Positions 1-15,260 are shown, counted from the first letter of the stretch. The stretch: DNA of 64,000 bases from Cryptomeria japonica (GCF_030272615.1 NC_081411.1:155334971-155398970), one strand, 5' to 3'. The notes: generated by a model from the sequence alone, not told the origin. Numbers and translations are program-made.

Positions 1-689
1 ACTCTTTCTCCTTTTAACATATTTTGATATTGTCTTTCTACTAAAACTAAACTCAGATGATAGTGAAGAGATTTATCTTTTTTGAGGCAATCTTTCATTT
101 ATTAAAGATGTCAACATCACTCTTCTTGAAATAGTCTTATCTACTATTCAAGATTTTTTACCACTGTTCACCAAACCTTTCTTAATATTATCAACAATAG
201 ATTTTTGTAGCTGAGAAGTTTTCCTCTTTTGACTTGTTGTATCTATACCCAACAATTTCAGTGGATCTATTAAGTCTTTAAAAGTAAGTACAATTGATAA
301 CAATTGAGCTTTTTCTAGTGTAGTATCAAGATTCTTGAAATGAGACATTATTTCTTTTGCACTTTTATTCATTGACCTCCTTTTAGTATGTCTAGGTTCT
401 TCACTGAGATATTTCAACTCATCCACATCCATTTCAAGTAAATGATCTAAATTTTTATAAGAAATATTTCTCTTCACCTGGTTAGCTAGATCCACAATAT
501 GCTCATCCATACCAGTGGTAGGAGGTAAGGAGCCTGACCCTTCTCCTTCAACCTCCATTGGTTCAACTTGGACAATCTCCTTCCTATGTTCATCAACTAT
601 ATTGTGTTCTTCAATAGGTTTGTTTGCCTCGACTCCCGCTTCAAAACTCCCTTCTTCTCGAGCCCGGTCTGCACATAATTTAAGAGTTG

Positions 690-925
690 GTGTAAGGTTA
701 AAATGATAGATTATTCAATTAGGTTTAAGATTAGGGGTGAATTTGGCTTAAATCTTTGTGTTAAAATTAGGGCTCAATTTAGTTTATTAAATTTAATTAC
801 TTTTAGGGTTAGTGTTATAACTCTAATTAAATTAGGTTTAGGTTTAAAGTTCAATTTGTTCTCAGGTTAGGATTAGGGCTCAAATTTATTTAGTGTGCAA
901 GTAGGTTTAGAGTTAGAGTTAAATG
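690..925 (+). repeat. Degenerate telomere-like tract in the intron of the left-arm gene
   Basis: The plus strand holds roughly ten spaced variants of TTTAGGG/TTAGGTTTA, for example attaggggtg, aattagggctc, tttagggttag and ttaggtttaggttta. It falls in the intron of the left-arm gene and the right arm has no counterpart. It resembles the Arabidopsis-type plant telomere repeat but is too diverged and irregular to be an active telomere. Confidence 0.4.
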
Positions 926-1348
926 TTGTTCAATAATTAATATTTAAAGAAGATGATAATTATTTTAATAAATTTTTTTTCTGATGTTTAACTCTAGATT
1001 TACACATGAAGAATTATAATTAGTTTATTATTATCATTTAATTTATGTTATTCCTTGCATATAGTGTTAAGGTTAAATTTTGTTTTGCATTGATAACAAA
1101 GAAACATAAACATATAAAGGGGAAATAAATATTGATGAGTTATTTTGAAAATCTCAATCTCTCACTAATAACACATAAAATGAAATTTTGATAAATTATA
1201 AATTCCAATTTTGAAAATTAAAAGTACAAATATTTTGATGCATGCATACAATAAAGGTGCTCATATTAATTTGTTGTCATAATAGGTGGACTATAATTTG
1301 TCACATGTATATTTAAGACCTATTATTGAATAATAGACCTCCTAATCT

Positions 1349-1517
1349 GAAATGTTTTTGCATACGTGAAGTCATATAAATAGAACCTAAATTATGACAT
1401 AATAGGTTCTAAATTTATGTCACATTTAAGACCTATAATCAATGTAAAAAGTCCTAATTTATCGCATAATAGGCCTTATTATTAAAATTAATATGACCAC
1501 GTATGCAAAAATATTTC
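1349..1517. repeat. Short inverted-repeat (MITE-like) unit, left-arm copy
   Basis: The unit begins gaaatgtttttgcatacgtg and ends with the near-exact inverse cacgtatgcaaaaatatttc, giving about 20-bp terminal inverted repeats over a 169-bp AT-rich body. Inside and beside it are several copies of the palindromic word gacataataggtc/t. The corresponding unit in the right arm is 35683-35825. It carries no coding capacity. Confidence 0.5.
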
Positions 1518-2231
1518 ACATTAATATACTTGACTCCCCTTAAGACATATATTATGTGATATTAAAGGACCTATCACATGAAATTAAGTACATGTCTTAC
1601 ATATTCAATATAAGTTAGAACCTAAATTATGACATAATAGGTCTTATTAATTTTATGACTTAATAGGTCTTATCTATTATAAATGGACTTAATTATATAG
1701 GAGAAAAGTGCAATTACACAACAAGCAAGTTAACGGAATTTGAAATTTGCAAATACACATATTATTTCAAATTAATTATGCTTTCCAATTAAAACAAGAT
1801 TATTTTTAATCCTACTATTTCCAATTAATTTAATTAAGATTTTTTAAATTAATTTTCATTAAAAATATTAGATAAAAAATATTGAACTAATTAATACTGA
1901 CAAATAAACACTATTTTTGGTACGTAATACATATAAAATTAAATAGAAATAAAAATAAAAATACATACTTGCATCATGATATCTTTGTCTTCTTTGTTCT
2001 CGATATCTTTCTTCCATTTCGGGAGAACAATTCCTTGAAGTCTTATTTTGCCTTCTCTTCTTGTTCCCCATGCTTTTAAAAAAACCTTCAAATACCTTCA
2101 AATTATTGCCCTCAAAATAATTTTCAAATGTCTTCTCTCGTCCAAAAATGCGAATTATTTTAATCATTTGTGTGATAAAAAATGAAAAAAATTATGGACA
2201 TTTATATGATTCTACTTAAATGAATTTTTTT

Positions 2232-2410
2232 TTTACGTCGGTCAGGGTTCGAATGAACGCCGATAGTTAAAAAAGGTCGGGTTCATTCGAACCTGGCCGT
2301 TACGAAAAATTACGGGTCAAAATTTAGTGAGTGGGTTCGAGCAAAGGGGGGTTCGCTCAAACCCTTTCTGGTTCAAGCGAACCCCATTTGCTCGAACCCC
2401 TGATCATTCA
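2232..2410. repeat. Cluster of GGTTCGA/TCGAACC hairpin motifs, left arm
   Basis: About eight copies of a GGTTCGAnCGAACC-like word occur in both orientations within 180 bp, several as perfect or near-perfect palindromes (ggttcgaatgaac, gttcgctcaaac, ttcaagcgaac). The region sits just 5' of exon 1 of the left-arm gene. The right arm has the matching cluster at 34160-34345. It could be a promoter or recombinase-binding array. Confidence 0.5.
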
Positions 2411-3715
2411 AACCTTGCTGTTAGAGGTTTCTCCCAAATTTTTTCAAAGTTCTGAGGAATTTATGACTTCAAAGCTCTGGTTCAAGGAACAAATGAAATA
2501 ATCTTGATAACCCAAAAATATTAGATGGTAGTACTTGGAGCAATCTTTCCAACGAGTATAATTTTATTATATTTTGAATTTATTATGTTCTTGTTTTTTT
2601 AATTTTATGAAATATTGGTTTTTCACAGAACATGAACTTCTCTATTCAACACATTGGGAAAAATAGGAAACTAATTCAAAAAAATATCTAAGCCCCGGGT
2701 ATTGATGTCTTCTTTCTAACAAAAAAAAAATGAATTTTGATAGATATAGAACAAGTTATGTGTTCAAACTTAAACCTATGTCTGAATTATGACTAGTCGG
2801 ACTTCAAAACTTTATAAAATGAAAAATATTTTACATATCACTATCAAACCAATTGCAAGCCTTGGATATTGATGTTACAAACCAAAAATTGAAAGAATTG
2901 AGTTTTTATCATTTATAGAAAAAAATTTATGCATTTCGGGAGGCACATCACTCTTAAAAAATGTAGTTTGTTGTAAAAAACTACTTTTCAAGGGAGATGG
3001 AATTTTTTTTTTTAAATCCTTCAAAAAAATTTGAAAAAAATGTATATAGAATTTACAAACAAAATGCTACAAATCACTAATTTATATCATCTTCAAATTT
3101 TTAATAGTTTAAAAGTTATAGTTCTCGGAAATTGGAGATTATTTTAAAAATGTTCATCTCAGTGTCAAAAGTGGCAAAAAAGTGGGAACCAGTACTGTGA
3201 GTTCACGCCTATCTACTCCCTTAACCAATAAATTATAAAAACAAGACAGTATACTACCCCAACAATTTAGAGATTTTCCTTTTCTATACTGGTAAAACCT
3301 CAGAACTCAAAGAAACACAACTTAGGAGGAATCAATTGAACTTACCTGTTACCACCATGAAAACTGGAAATTCTTCTGGAGAACAGAGCTTGTTTTACCT
3401 TCGGCGCCTCCAATTTACTCAAGTATGGTAGCTGCGACCTTCTCAAATATGGAAATAAATTCATACACATTTCCTTCAATCACATAGGTAAATATCTATA
3501 GAGCCACACATGCTTCATCATGATTTACCCAAGCGTGCGAAGTAACGGTGAAATGATAAAAACTGACACCTTCTTAATTATCCATCACTTCTACACAAGT
3601 AATTTGATGTTCTCATGATTACTTTCCATATTTAGAATTTTAAATTGCCGAATAAGGGAATATTCCTTCTTGTCACGCCTCTTTTATAACCACCAAAAAG
3701 CTTTAGAGTTAGTTT
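2411..3715. other. AT-rich stretch without a recognisable gene
   Basis: From 2411 to about 3095 this is the inner part of the left inverted-repeat arm, with no open frame of note. From 3095 to 3715 I see unique AT-rich sequence with no coding signal. Confidence 0.4.
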
Positions 3716-3719
3716 TGAA

Positions 3720-4165
3720 GTGAACCCATGAACCTTGAACTATTTGACAAAAAGGTTCATCGGTTCAAGTTCACTTAAGAAATATAATAGTGAGTGGGCA
3801 GCACACATAACAACACCATGAATGAGTGACAAAAGAAAATGACTATTAAACATGAACCTTGAACCTTTTGAACCACTTGAGATTTGGTTCAAGGTTCAAG
3901 ACCACATATCAACTCAAAACATAAGGACTCACACTCGTCATATAATGATACATTGCCGCGACTCACAAAAGGAATTTTGAACCTTGAACCTTTTGAACCA
4001 CTTGAAAATTCTGTTCAACGGGTTCAAAACTTCAAAGACCACAAACAAAAGCGCACTTGTTCACACGACAACAAAGACCACAAATGACTCTTTTTTTTAA
4101 ACGCGCTTTGAACCTTGAACCATTTGAACTTTTTTAGAAAGAGTTCGACGGTTCAAGTACGAGGG
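3720..4165. repeat. Four hairpin cassettes spaced about 128 bp apart
   Basis: A core of the form TTTGAACCTTGAACCnTTTG followed 10-20 bases later by its inverse (ggttcaaggttcaa, gttcaacgggttcaa, gttcgacggttcaag) occurs at about 3725, 3851, 3976 and 4108. Each core is an imperfect stem-loop. The spacers between them are only weakly similar, which suggests an old tandem array. No coding function is evident. Confidence 0.5.
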
Positions 4166-4360
4166 GAACAAATGACCCGACAAAAGTAAAGGCACAAAAG
4201 GCAACCCACGAATTTGAATATTTAAAAGAGAAAAATTGTGCGGAGACTAATAGGTAACATATCTAGTTTCATATCCATAGCATATCACTAAGATCATAGT
4301 TTCATACATTTAGATCTTAGAATCATATATCTCTCATTCTTTGTGTTTTCATCGTAGAGA

Positions 4361-6007
4361 TCAAGTGCTCTTCCAAGCTGAGAGCCACCTTGAATTTGAA
4401 GGATCCTTGGAGATAGAGGACAATGAGATGTGCTTAGATTTTTTTTCATTTATTTGTTTTATGATTTTGATATCTAACATAATGTCCCATTGGTGTGTTT
4501 GAGTTGTTTGTGTCTCTCTTGCAATTGTCACTCTTTCGAGCATACACTTCTTATTGCCTTTCTCTTTCAATCTACCATGAACTACAAGAGCCTCCTTAGT
4601 TGACTCAGAAGTCATCCTCCGCAACTCTTCAAAAAGAAATGTCATTCATCTTGAAATTGGTGGTTGAACTCCCAAAATACAAAACAAGTTGGTCCCATGA
4701 GTTAGGAAAATAAAATAATAGAAGCATGCAACAATCCTCCTCCTCAATCTTGTCACCAACAAAACCCATTTGAGAAATAATAATATTAAATACATTGAGA
4801 TGATTAGGAATGGATCCTCCATCTTCAATCTTTAGAGAATACATCTTCATTTTAAGACAAAGCTTGTTTACCAGTGATTTAGCTTGTTAAACATCTCCAA
4901 GCTTCTTCCAAAGATCTTTCATAGTCTTCTCTTCTTGAACATTCAATAATAAGGAGTCTACCAAACAAAGCCTTATGAGGCCCTTAGATTTTTGATCCAT
5001 TATATCCCAAACATACTACATTGTCATATGAGGTTTTGTTCTAGATCTTGTAGACCATGTTAGGATTCCCAAAGATACTGAGAGGGGGGGGGGGGTGAAT
5101 CAGTATCTGACCGGTATAATAATTTACTTGAATTATAACATGAAAAGCACTTCAAAATTGTGTGCCGGTAAACTAGAAATAATGCAACAAATAAGAACAA
5201 CAACCACAACATAAGAGACACACCATAACACAATATTTTAACGAGGAAACCCGGTGTGGGAAAAGCCTCGGTGGGATTTGTGACCCACAATATTCACTTA
5301 CTGGCCAATAAGGGAATATTACTGTTTACAATAGGGGCCTACACATGCAGGAAGGCCAAGTGCCTAGAGCTCACTGCTCAGTTAAAAAAGAAGTCTCACT
5401 GACTTACAAAAATGGATTATACAAATCCAATGTCTTGTACTACTTCAGATCAACATCTACTATGCCAGATTCAGTACCAGTTTAAGCTCTGCAATATACA
5501 TAAACCCTTATTCAATATCCGCCTTACAATTCGCATATTAGGTCTGCATTAATCCTTCTATCCATTCCTATAATAAATGATCTACAATGATCTCATACTT
5601 ATATGAGTCATATTACAATCTGCCAAGTCGGCTTACAAATTTTTTTACAATTAAATACAAAATACATTTATACAAAATTCCTGTTGGCCAGAGTGTCGAT
5701 AATCTTCCTTTTCGGTGCCAGTGATCTGTATGCCAGTGTAGAGTCTGTCGGTGCTGGTGCCTGCCAGTATCACATGATTGTAAGGTTGCCATCAATGAAA
5801 ATACCTTCAATCACCTACAATTTCTCATTGGAGTGTGCATTTGCCAACAAACCATAGATCTTTATCCACAAGCGTATCATTCATTTTCAACTTCCAAAGT
5901 TCGAAGTTGTTGCCATTGAACTTGTCCATATCAAGTTTTGTGAAAGTTCTTGTCATCTTCTTCCTGTGCCAAGATTTTGAAAATACTTTGCAAAATCTCC
6001 CATTCAA
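4361..6007 (-). pseudogene. Copia-type gag polyprotein remnant, split by a solo LTR
   Basis: The minus-strand frame starts at 6007 with a gag N-terminus containing KFNGNNFELWKLKMND, a typical Copia gag opening. It is interrupted at 5849 by a solo LTR and resumes at 5057. It continues with WDIMDQKSKG, then IRLCLVDSLL and KDLWKKLGDV. The central UBN2-type gag domain follows (EDGGSIPNHLNVFN, then IIISQMGFVGDKI). The last readable part is ELRRMTSESTKEALVVHGR. Two in-frame stops and frame changes show it is dead. No zinc knuckle, integrase or reverse transcriptase follows below 4361, so the element is truncated after gag. A primer-site-like word, the complement of TGGTATTATAACC, lies at 6061-6073, just upstream of the gag start as expected for a Copia element. 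The associated LTR beyond 6075 could not be delimited. Confidence 0.75.
5058..5849 (-). mobile_element. Solo LTR inserted in the Copia gag remnant
   Basis: The plus strand starts TGTTAGGATTCCC and ends GCCAACA, flanked by a near target-site duplication (gacca at 5053-5057, aacca at 5850-5854). It interrupts the gag frame exactly. Its layout matches the minus-strand LTRs of element B: a G-run near 5086, a GTGGGATT(T)GTGACCCACAATAT block near 5270, and a 'gggcctacacatgcaggaaggc' type block. It is therefore a relative of the A/B family reduced to one LTR by recombination (inference). Confidence 0.7.
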
Positions 6008-6075
6008 ACTTAGATCAATACAAAAAGCTCGCTACGAAACAACGAGACCAAAATTAGCTAGGTTATAATACCAAC

Positions 6076-7960
6076 CAAAAGGAAGTTAAGGTGCAGAATA
6101 CACTTCCTAACACTAATCTAGTGGGGGAGATAGTACAACTTTTCTTAGAAATTTTAACTATTACAAAATTAGAAAAATATTGGTTAGATTTAGCTGTGAA
6201 GCCACCCAAGATCAATATGACTGAAGGAGAGCAAGACTAAATCCAAAGATGAACAAAACTTACCAGTCTCCTAGCACTGAATTATACTCATAATCTGAGC
6301 TAGTGTTCTTCATTCATTACATAGGGAGAGGTGAGGGTTGTTTAGATAGAAAAATACGAGCATATAAAATCAAGAGGAATATTAACTCCCTATTTCCCAA
6401 AATAGGAGGGATCTTTACCTACTTGGTAAATGCCAAATACATGGCTATGCCGACTCAGCTAACTTGACAAGAAATGGTTATGGGGAGGTGGCAAATAAAT
6501 CCAAAAGAGGGTGTGACATTCAACCACCCAAATGTGGGTGTGAATGACATGTGATTGTAGGATTATACCACATTTCCTCATTCTAACCATTCTAATATAA
6601 CCTCAAAAAGCTTAATAATGTGCAGTAAAAGTAAATAGTCCCTAAGAGAAAATAAAAACCTACACTAACAATGTATTTACAAGGAGATAATGAACATGCA
6701 TAAAGTTAAACACAATGAACACAAGATATATCATGGGAAAAACTCTTTTGGGTAAAGAACCCCACACCCCAAAAGCACAATACTTTGTATTCTAGTAAAC
6801 AAATTTTTACAATACAATATCAACACTTAGGTTCTTCAACATGAGTCAACAACTAACAAGCCACAATCTGTATTAATTTTGATAGCATAACATTTCACTT
6901 GCAAACAACAACATGACTAATAATCTCCAAGGCTGCCTTTTGTAAAGAAATACAACTCAACAAGAAGCTTCTAGATGTAGTTACAAGATGGGGTCATGTA
7001 AAGCATTTGGCCCTATTTTTCAATCACCCAAAAAATGCAAATGATACATCTACACCTCCAACTGACTCCCCATTCAAACCTCCCAAGTTGGGCACTCCAA
7101 ATTAACTATTTGGAGGTATGAAAAATGCTCTTACACATCTTACAACTTTCTTAACTTACAACACTTACAGTTGTAAGAGAATATGTCATTATTGACTATT
7201 ACTAGCACACTCTCTTAAAACTCACCATAACCCAATTTGGGCACCCACCTTCTTCATGCAAAAGGTATCTCTTGTCACTTGTCCATTCTGCCATAGAATA
7301 TGTCATAGGACAATGCTTGTCAAGATCTTCAAAGTGGGATGCCTACCTTCACATATGCAACATATGTGTCATACAATCATCGCCAAGTAGGATGTTGCCA
7401 AGCTTGTGGGTCCCACTAGATGACTAGACATTTGTAGGCAAGTAATAAATTAAAATAATAAATAAATATAGAAAAAACAATGTTAGAATTTGCAAATATT
7501 GAAACACCTTAATCCCAACAAGATTGATTATATGTAGTGATTTAATTTCTTGTGTTTAAGTTTTATTTTCCTACTTTATGTTTTCATGTTCACAAGAATA
7601 ACATAAGAATATGTTTTATTAAGAAAGTCCTAATACTTCATCATTGTAAGCAAAATCTAAATCCAATAAAATGAGTTATTGTGAACCACTAGTCCAGCAA
7701 AACTTAATAAATCATGGCATAGATAGTAATAATTAAAATGCTTCCAACCTATGGCTATTTAGCATCAATGAAAATATAGATGTGTTTTGTACCTACTACA
7801 CCTCCTTATGTGTATATTTAAGCATCATTTTAAAGAAAATTAAAGAGAGAAAATTTGTAAAGTATCTTTTATTCTTTGGGTTTCTCAACTTACTAAGTGA
7901 CATGTGAAGCATTCCAAGGGTTGGTGGTCATGGTTGCATCATCATGTTCTATTGTAATCT
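6076..7960. other. Decayed repeat sequence, element not resolved
   Basis: No convincing open frame. The composition and words such as caccccaaaagcacaat look LTR-like, and this is where the LTR belonging to the Copia gag at 4361-6007 should lie. I could not find matching ends or a second copy. Confidence 0.3.
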
Positions 7961-8061
7961 ACCATTTGCTTAAGTGTTGGTATGTGTCTAGCATATCCAC
8001 TTAGGATTTGTGACATAGTTTAATAGCCTCTGGTGACGATAGTGGTTTCCTGAATAAATGC

Positions 8062-8160
8062 ATCTTTTGGGAGAAATGACTAGCTCAACTCCCTGAAAGT
8101 GATATTAGAGTGGGGTCACAGATTCAAATCTCCTCAAATAATGCTGAGGGGATGATTGTT
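8062..8160 (+). mobile_element. Candidate tRNA-derived SINE head
   Basis: The sequence holds an A-box-like TAGCTCAACTCCC and, about 35 bases later, a B-box-like AGATTCAAATCTC, the spacing of a tRNA-type internal Pol III promoter. The stretch ends with ...gaggggatgattg. Short 20-bp repeats beginning TGTTGGTATGTGTC at about 7974 and 8158 flank it. An alternative reading is a TRIM-type LTR element in which TGATATTAGAGTGGGG is the primer site. Confidence 0.35.
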
Positions 8161-8809
8161 GGTATGTGTCCAACATATCTCCACAATAGAATAATTAAAT
8201 GCAATTGAATTATCAAACAAAATGAAAAAGACAAATCTGATCAGAATATATCTTTCAGCTTGCCTAGATAAATGCTGAGAACCTCAATGAAAGTGACACA
8301 ACCTGTCAAAACAATACCCATTATAAATTTATTAAACTACATTCTTATCCGTGAGAGTCAAAATTCATATCTTCTTTTCTATATATATGTTTATATGTAG
8401 GTTGAAGGCATAATTTAAATATGGTATCATATCATTTACAAATTGTGCTTTGTTGGATACAACCTAATGTAGTTGGGGCAACTCTGTTTTCTCCATTCTT
8501 ATTGATTCCTTTTGAGCCTCATTAAACATTCCACATCATACCATTATGATGACATATACGAAAACATTCATGCTTGATAAGCCACCAATGTTCTGAACTA
8601 AGTTTGTGACAAAATCTCAGTTCTTAAAACCCTCTTCAATTATTATGAACACATGTTTAATGAAGTTTTTATTTGTGAACATGTTGTTTTATCATGATTT
8701 AATAATTTTTTTTAACAAATATTGATATTATAAATTTAGAAAACAAATTTCTACTGTATATAGTTTCTAATTTCAATTGTTTAAGTTTTTTTCTTAATGG
8801 TTCTGATAA

Positions 8810-8945
8810 AATTCCATGATTCATCATCAGCTTTTTCTCTTGACATTTGGGATCAAACTTTATGATTCATCATCAGCCTTTTCTCTTAACATTTGAGATC
8901 AAACTCCTCGATCCATCATTCTCAATGTTGCAGATCAAACTCAAT
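8810..8945 (+). repeat. Short tandem repeat of about 60 bp, 2.5 copies
   Basis: The block ATGATTCATCATCAGC followed by a 'ttttctctt.acattt.ggatcaaact' type tail is present twice and again as a shortened third copy. The array ends with the inverse word atgatgaatcat, so first and last units can pair. Confidence 0.55.
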
Positions 8946-11470
8946 GATGAATCATGAAAATTGACCCAAGATATCAAGAAAATATAATCAAAACCAGAAT
9001 CTATGTACAACATAAAAATCACATGTCTACAAACAATATTGTTTAATTATAATCAGATACCCAAATTAAAATACTGTATTCTTAGATAACAATTAAGTTG
9101 TGTGAAAATTTGCTTACTCAGCTCTATAAGTTGCAATTCACTGTGACGTTCAAATTGGTCAGCATTACGCATGCACAACGTGATCAGAATCTACCAAACC
9201 AACTAGAAATTTTCTTCTCTGAAAGTATGTTTACTCAACAAAGAGATGAACAAGTCAATTGAGATTATGTGACGTTCACGTTGATTGTTGCATGTTGATC
9301 TGCATTAATTTATACATGCACGTGATAAAAATCTACAGAAGCTTCTAGCACCTTCAACCCTAATGGGCCCACCCTTAGGTAAGCTTCGTCAGGCCGCCGA
9401 ATTCTAGAAGTCTTTGATTTTTCAACTAATTTGAGGTGTATTAGAATAAGTCCTGCCTGCAAAAAATGTTTAAAAAACTATGATTTTTAATGATTTTTAT
9501 GAATAAGTTCTAGAAGTAATGATTTCAATTCGACAAATTAACAGAAGTTTCTAAACATGCAAAGCGTCTGACTCGCTCAAGGATGATGGATGTGGTTTAA
9601 CAACCATGGTTCTCCAGAGACTTTGCTTTATAAGTTTTACACCCACATTTAAAATATGCTTTTAGTAAAAAATGTCTGCTAAAAATTAGGATGAAAATTA
9701 TGGTACAATATATATGTTTAAGAAGCACATTATATTTCAAAATAATTTTATACGTGTAAATATAGTTTAGTTATGAATTATATTATTGGAATGTATTAAA
9801 AATATTTAATTAATATTTTGTTTGAATATTATAGTATTCAAATTAATAAGTATAATTATATATATTTGAATAAGAAGCTTAAGATTATTTTAGTTCATAA
9901 ATAAAAATAGAGCTTATTTATTTAGATAAATAATTTAATTATTAAATAAAGTAATAAGTAAATAAAATTTATAAATAAAATTTAATTGTTTAGCTAAGGG
10001 AAGAGCATTCACTTCTTGAACACTTTTTAATTATTAATTTTAAAAAAGTCAAAAAATAAATAATTAAAAGTTCATTAATAAATTTCACATGTACCAATAG
10101 TCTCACTCATTTTTTATCATAATTGATCCATTTATGCACCTTTATTGGTACAGTGCACAACTACTTGAACACTTGTGCATAAGTAATGGACATTTGAAGT
10201 GCATGATTATTGGGGCATTTAAAGAAGGTATTAGGCAACACTTTGTATTGACTCTTGTGTGCATAACAGATCCCACAACAAAAAAAAAATGTCAAAATCC
10301 CGTGTACCGTTTAGAATCTGTAGAGTTAGCTATCTTCCCCTATTAAAATAGATATCTTAAATGTCTTATATATATACCACCCACTATTCTAAAGGCTAGT
10401 AGGCCCCCATAGAATTATAGGAATTAAGTGGAAGGGAATCTATAGTTCTCCCACCCACCCCTATTCCAATAGTTTGGAAAGTGCCTAAGCATGTTCTATA
10501 CATAACACGCTTAGGATTGCAAGTGACCAAATGGAGAATCAATCTCTAAGTGAATTGATCTCAAGATAGGTAGATAGGACCTCCCATCCACCCCTTCAAT
10601 CTCTAAAATGGAGAATAAATCGAGATAATCGATCTTTATTTTTGGATGGGCGAACTTCTTATAGTGTAGGTGCAGTGCTAGATGAACCTGTTGGGTTATG
10701 AACCTTTGACGAATTGAACACACTTGATGAACCACATGCATCTCTTGATTGAACCACCTATGGACAAATCATTCAGTGAATGGATGCACGCCCCCCCATA
10801 GATATATAGGCTTAGAGGAAGAAAGTTCAAGTGAGTAGATAGTCAAACTGTCATATATAGATAAGGCCCATCGTGGCCCCAACCCCAACCTCAACCCCAA
10901 CTATTATAGGTGTAGGCATAGGCTTCAATCAGTCTAGTCCACCCCAACTATGGAGTTGTGCTTTGCTTGCTCGGAGAACATTAGCCCCCCACCTTGCTGC
11001 CCCACACACGGTGAGTAGCTCTCTCAACCCTTATCTATCCACCTATAGATAGGGTATGTGTGTGTGAGAGAAATTTTATATAAAAGATATAATGATCCAT
11101 ATCTGATTATCATTATGAAGAGTTAGCTACCTTCCCCTATTAATATATATATATATAATTCTCATTGTAAAGTGTTCAATGTAATAAATAACTCAAAATT
11201 TAACAGTTTTTAAATCTTTACTTATGAATATATTTCAAATAAATATTACCAATTTTTTACTTTTCAAAATTCTAATTAAAAGTATTATTGCTTGCTCAAA
11301 AAAGCAATCCAGTTATTGGAAGTTAAAAAAAAGGTTATCCAGTCATTGGATGTTAAAAAAAAGCAATCCAGTTGTTTCCACAAATAAGGTTTATAAAAAG
11401 AAAGGAAGTAAAAAGGTAAAGTCCAACTCAAACGCCGGCTTTGAGCTACAATCTAGAAACCGTCATATCT
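8946..11470. other. Upstream intergenic region of the carboxypeptidase gene
   Basis: No gene seen. It contains a pair of diverged direct repeats starting GTGACGTTCA at about 9142 and 9271. A 25-bp repeat of AGAGTTAGCTAYCTTCCCC lies at about 10321 and 11118. At 11305-11375 the word CAATCCAGTTRTT plus an A-run is repeated about three times. The stretch 9650-10080 is extremely AT-rich. Confidence 0.4.
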
Positions 11471-11478
11471 CTTACATC

Positions 11479-11487
11479 TATATAAAT
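11479..11487 (+). promoter_or_regulatory. Putative TATA box of the carboxypeptidase gene
   Basis: The word tatataaat lies 70 bp before the start codon at 11557, preceded by a C/T-rich stretch. This is a normal TATA-to-ATG distance for a plant gene with a short leader. It was chosen on position only. Confidence 0.45.
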
Positions 11488-11556
11488 GTCGCGGTAAGTA
11501 CTTGAAAATATGCCAAGATTTAAGCGCAGAAAAGGGAAGTCGAGCTAGGACAAACA

Positions 11557-14396
<2,840 letters not shown>

Positions 14397-14954
14397 CCGG
14401 CCTTTGAATTAGTCTATTAATTTTCCTCTTAAAAACATATTCCGTGTACATAAATATAGAAATGGGGATACAGCAGGTGACGGGTGGGAGCATTTTCCAA
14501 GGCTGGGTGAATCTGAATATTACTGTTAAGACTTGGCCAGTCATGGCTAAAATATCATATAAGAAGAATGCTTATGTATACAGATCCTCCTATTTGCACC
14601 TTAACCATTCATTGCATTTAATGGTTTAATTGAAAGGGCTTATGTGATTTTGGATGACACACATTCCCATGTAATTGGACGACTGAAAAGTTATAACAAA
14701 ATGTTTATGAATCAAGGTTTAAGAAGGTAGAAATAATAGTATGGGTTAAGATTTTTTAGCCTATTTTTCCTCCCTTCTTAAGTCATAGTATTCTATTTAA
14801 ACATGACATGTAATAATAGAAGCAATTGAATTTACCAAGGATTCGAAAGTTAATAGTAAAATACCTCTTCTAGAAGGAAAGAAAGAGAGGAAGATTGATC
14901 TTTCCTTATCATTGAGTGTTTATAGGGAATTTATTAATATCGATATTTATTTAT
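14397..14954. other. 3' flank of the carboxypeptidase gene
   Basis: This stretch should contain the 3' untranslated region. No clear AATAAA signal was identified and no other gene is visible before the LINE target site at 14955. Confidence 0.4.
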
Positions 14955-15260
14955 AATATCTTTTCATCGGGCGATGGGGTCTACAAACTCGGCAATTGCG
15001 AAATTGACTTCTGTGAACTTCGGGGCATGCAAACACTGAGTTTGGTTGTCTGCGAGCTGTTCGAGGCAACTGTGGTGACATGGACACCTCAACATCTTTG
15101 TGGAGGGGTTAATTCTCCTCCACCCAATTTGAAACTCCTCTCCACTGCTATTTTCTTTCCGTTCTTTTCTTTCCATTTGCAAATTTAATACTGCACTACA
15201 TTTAATTCGCAACTCCCCCCACCTACCTGGTTGCTCGTGCGACTTAACCTTTGGCTCCCT

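Larger units (their letters stand above)
1..2167 (-). pseudogene. Two-exon gene remnant of unknown family, partial at window edge
   Basis: Exon 1 is 2167-1969 and exon 2 runs from 668 to the window edge; a GT donor (after 1969) and an AG acceptor (before 668) join them in frame. I do not recognise the family. Exon 1 is very basic (RRQNKTSRN, YREQRRQRYHDA). Exon 2 has an acidic/proline stretch, then a helical region with the words LDHLLEMDVDEL and EEPRHTKRRS. A TGA at 148-150 ends the longest open piece. The same frame then continues through that stop and one TAA, into a segment containing SSEFSFSRKTISKYVKRR near the window start. That segment resembles a helix-turn-helix of the kind found in DNA-binding recombinases and transposases (inference). 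The alternative start MGNKKRRQ at 2071 is also possible. It is probably a decayed transposon gene, since a second copy exists at 34414-36516. Confidence 0.55.
1..3095. repeat. Left arm of a ~3 kb inverted repeat
   Basis: Read on the minus strand, this segment matches 33492-36560 read on the plus strand across both exons, much of the intron and the inner flank. The shared inner end lies near 3095 here and near 33492 on the right. It includes a stretch found in both arms that begins with the block ACAACAAACTAC. The arms are about 30.4 kb apart and head to head, with the gene they carry reading outward. The left arm continues beyond the window start. Differences between arms: a telomere-like tract only on the left (690-925) and an insertion only on the right (34987-35655). 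Confidence 0.8.

Noticed and set aside
10134-11505. Open frames upstream of the carboxypeptidase gene
   Set aside because: Short, without domain or splice context, and in low-complexity or repeated sequence.
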